Shown piece by piece: positions 28,330 to 30,153 of a DNA stretch of 30,153 bases (within the stretch, counting starts at the first letter, position 1; every line of letters starts with the position of its first letter). Source of the DNA: CAKUFA01 sp963646285 (lineage in GTDB: Bacteria > Bacillota > Clostridia > Christensenellales > Aristaeellaceae); the NCBI GenBank assembly GCA_963646285.1, contig CAVIWF010000029.1:1-30153 (forward strand). The letters are read 5' to 3'. The notes beneath the pieces were generated by a model. It ran no database searches. It saw nothing but the letters and a program-made list of their open reading frames with translations, and was not told the DNA's origin. The position numbers were made by a program, and so were the translations under genes.

Positions 28330-30015
28330 ATGAAACGCAGCTTACTGGCACTGTTGGCGGCACTGCTTCTGCTCCTGCCCTTGGGGGCTTTGGGGGAAGA
28401 AGAAGCCGTCCCTGTGGATGACTTGGATGACGACGGGTTTGAAATCACGGTAACAGAAGATCGGGATCTGAAAGAAGGAGATGAAGGGGACGATGTGTCC
28501 ACCCTGCAGTACCGGCTGAAAGATCTCTATTACCTGACCGGTGAGGCATCCGGCGTATACGATGCCGCTACCACGGAGGCCGTCAAGTCCTTTCAGGAGG
28601 ATTTTGGTCTGGATGCGACCGGCGAAGCCGATGCGAAAACCCAGAGTCTCCTTTTTGCAGCCCAGTATCGCCCATTGAAAAAAGGCTGCACCGGGGATGA
28701 CGTGAAGGAACTGCAAACCCGGCTGACGGTGCTTGGCTACTACAAGGGAAAGATCAGTGGTGAATTCCTGGATGCCACGGAAGAGGCTGTCCGTGCTTAT
28801 CAGGAAGCCAATGGAGAAGAAGCCACCGGCGTTGCCGATGTGGATACCCTGACGATCCTCCTGCAGGCCTTGGAAGCATCCAGTGACACCACCGATACCG
28901 GCACAGTCATGCAGGGAACGGTTGCCTACACAGAGCGGCTTGCCAAGGGTTCCACCGGCACGCTGGTGAAGCAGCTGCAAACCCGCCTGACGGAGCTGGG
29001 TTATTACTCCGGCCCCATCAGCGGTAATTTCCTCGGCAAAACCATGACCGCCGTCAAAACCCTGCAGAAGCAGAACGGTGTCACGGTGGACGGCATTGTG
29101 GGCGAAGTCACCTGGAACCTGATCTTCAATGATGCTTCTGTAGTCCTGCCGGATGCCACCCCCAAGCCTACGCCTACCCCCACCCCTGTACCTTACGCCA
29201 TTACGGTGGATGTGGCCAATCAGGTGACCACCGTCTACGGCTTGGATGAAAACGGGGAGCACACGGTCATTGTCCGGCAGATGCTGTGCTCCACAGGCAC
29301 CAAGTCCAACCCCAGTGATCCCGGGGATTGGGTGCTGACCGGCCGGAAAGCCAAGTGGTGCTACTTCCCCAAGTGGGGCGGACATGCCCGGTACTGGACA
29401 CGAATCAACTCCTCCATCGCCTTCCATTCCGTGATTTATAACGCTGTAGACACCATGGCACTGGCCAAGAGCAGCTACAAAAACCTAGGCAAGCGGGTTT
29501 CCCACGGGTGCATCCGTCTAACCGTGGCAGATGCCAAGTGGATTTACGACAACTGCGGTGAGGGCACGGTGGTCAGCATTGTGGAAGACATGGCAGCTGA
29601 TCCGGAGCTTCGTGCTTCCCTGAAGTTGCCGGCACTGAATACCAAAACCATGCTGCCGGAAGAAACCCCGGAGCCCACTGCCAACCCTGTCTACGTTTCC
29701 AATGGTTTGCCTCCCATGCCTTTGGCGCAGCTGAAGAAGAATGATTCTTCCGAAGCAGTGTACTGGATGCAGATGAAGCTGACGGAACTGGGCTATTATC
29801 ACGGCAAGTGTTCCGGCACCTATCTGGACGGCACAGTGCAGGCCGTGAAGGATTTCCAGAAAGCCGCCGGCTTAAAGGTAACCGGCACCGCCACCGTAGC
29901 CACCCTGGAAGCCCTCTATGCCGATGTATTGACCACGCCTACCATCGAGCCTACCCCCACCTTAGCACCCACGCCTACGCCGGTAGCCTCCCTGCCCACA
30001 CCGGGTAATGAATGA
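28330..30015 (+). CDS. secreted L,D-transpeptidase (YkuD) with four peptidoglycan-binding repeats
   Basis: The 561-residue protein has a signal sequence (1-22). Three PG_binding_1 repeats (about 48-108, 115-180 and 203-267, each with 'LQTRLTxLGYY'-like helices) are followed by a Thr-Pro linker (279-287). The YkuD catalytic domain (about 288-418) has 'SHGCIRLTVADA' with catalytic Cys394 and His392. A fourth repeat (466-531) and a Pro-Thr tail end the protein. It cross-links or modifies peptidoglycan stem peptides by L,D bonds that resist beta-lactams. Being just after murG fits wall synthesis. The catalytic domain sandwiched between repeats is uncommon but intact. Confidence 0.93.
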   Translation: MKRSLLALLAALLLLLPLGALGEEEAVPVDDLDDDGFEITVTEDRDLKEGDEGDDVSTLQYRLKDLYYLTGEASGVYDAATTEAVKSFQEDFGLDATGEADAKTQSLLFAAQYRPLKKGCTGDDVKELQTRLTVLGYYKGKISGEFLDATEEAVRAYQEANGEEATGVADVDTLTILLQALEASSDTTDTGTVMQGTVAYTERLAKGSTGTLVKQLQTRLTELGYYSGPISGNFLGKTMTAVKTLQKQNGVTVDGIVGEVTWNLIFNDASVVLPDATPKPTPTPTPVPYAITVDVANQVTTVYGLDENGEHTVIVRQMLCSTGTKSNPSDPGDWVLTGRKAKWCYFPKWGGHARYWTRINSSIAFHSVIYNAVDTMALAKSSYKNLGKRVSHGCIRLTVADAKWIYDNCGEGTVVSIVEDMAADPELRASLKLPALNTKTMLPEETPEPTANPVYVSNGLPPMPLAQLKKNDSSEAVYWMQMKLTELGYYHGKCSGTYLDGTVQAVKDFQKAAGLKVTGTATVATLEALYADVLTTPTIEPTPTLAPTPTPVASLPTPGNE

Positions 30016-30035
30016 AAGGCAGAATAGAATCCATC

Positions 30036-30071
30036 AGAAAAGCACAGGCCAAATGCAGCCTGTGCTTTTCT
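30036..30071 (+). terminator. intrinsic terminator after the L,D-transpeptidase gene
   Basis: AGAAAAGCACAGGC (30036-30049) pairs perfectly with GCCTGTGCTTTTCT (30058-30071): 14 bp and an 8-base loop, with T-rich 3' arm. Confidence 0.92.
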
Positions 30072-30078
30072 CAGAGCA

Positions 30079-30113
30079 TCGACAAAGTGGCTTCGCCGTT
30101 TTGTCGAGTTTTG
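30079..30113 (+). terminator. second tandem terminator hairpin
   Basis: TCGACAAAGTGG (30079-30090) pairs with CCGTTTTGTCGA (30096-30107) with two wobbles, followed by GTTTT. A third small hairpin, GAACGG/CCGTTC, lies at 30130-30146, and the window ends in it. Confidence 0.7.
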
Positions 30114-30153
30114 CACTCACTCACTGGTCGAACGGTTTCACCGTTCTCCCGGC

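Noticed and set aside
1..30153. CRISPR arrays, tRNA genes and insertion sequences
   Set aside because: Looked for regularly spaced repeats, cloverleaf-like stems and transposase motifs; none seen, apart from the single 23-bp tandem duplication.

Overview
The window looks like the chromosome of an anaerobic, low-to-mid-GC Clostridia-type Firmicute, probably gut-associated. The evidence is the zinc-free (C-minus) clostridial form of ribosomal protein S4, strong AGGAGG ribosome sites with TTGACA/TATAAT promoters, Pro-Thr linkers in a cell-wall L,D-transpeptidase, a desulfoferrodoxin-type domain, and NADP-type glutamate dehydrogenase beside an NSS-family transporter. The genus cannot be fixed from sequence alone. 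I saw no tRNA, rRNA, CRISPR array or transposase.

Region 1 (1-9990) is visibly more AT-rich than the rest. A nucleotidyltransferase-fold gene (55-1218) is followed by a self-contained sugar(-phosphate) uptake and catabolism locus. On the minus strand are a split transketolase (N and C subunits) and an RpiR/SIS regulator. Divergently on the plus strand are a PfkB-type kinase, a periplasmic-type binding protein, an ABC ATPase, a fused two-domain permease and a class II aldolase. Two near-identical palindromes (GATGAAA-N4/5-TTTCATC) each lie just downstream of one of the two divergent promoters, and are the obvious RpiR operators. The transporter is of the iron/phosphosugar (Fbp/Afu) type, so the substrate may be a phosphorylated ketose, but this is not proven.

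Region 2 (10100-15790) holds an operon started by a perfect consensus promoter: phosphodiester glycosidase domain protein, a degenerate Lgt-like membrane protein, L-ribulose-5-phosphate 4-epimerase (araD) and a Na+-dependent NSS transporter. The monocistronic gdhA follows, with its own promoter, structured leader and terminator.

Region 3 (15813-19265, minus) is the alpha ribosomal operon rpsM-rpsK-rpsD-rpoA-rplQ. It starts directly at rpsM from its own promoter with a leader of about 270 nt and no infA/rpmJ immediately in front. Upstream of it is a small regulator (19321-19905) that fuses an XRE helix-turn-helix to a desulfoferrodoxin/superoxide-reductase-like domain.

Region 4 (19995-24550, minus) is the methionine importer operon metQ-metN-metI. 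In front of it I find a 33-residue leader ORF with nine methionines and four cysteines, then competing hairpins and an intrinsic terminator, all behind a perfect consensus promoter. This looks like ribosome-mediated attenuation by methionine, and is the most interesting signal in the window. An uncharacterised HTH protein lies immediately upstream.

Region 5 (24558-30153, plus) holds a KDG-kinase-like PfkB sugar kinase, recA, murG and a secreted L,D-transpeptidase with four peptidoglycan-binding repeats, closed by tandem terminators.
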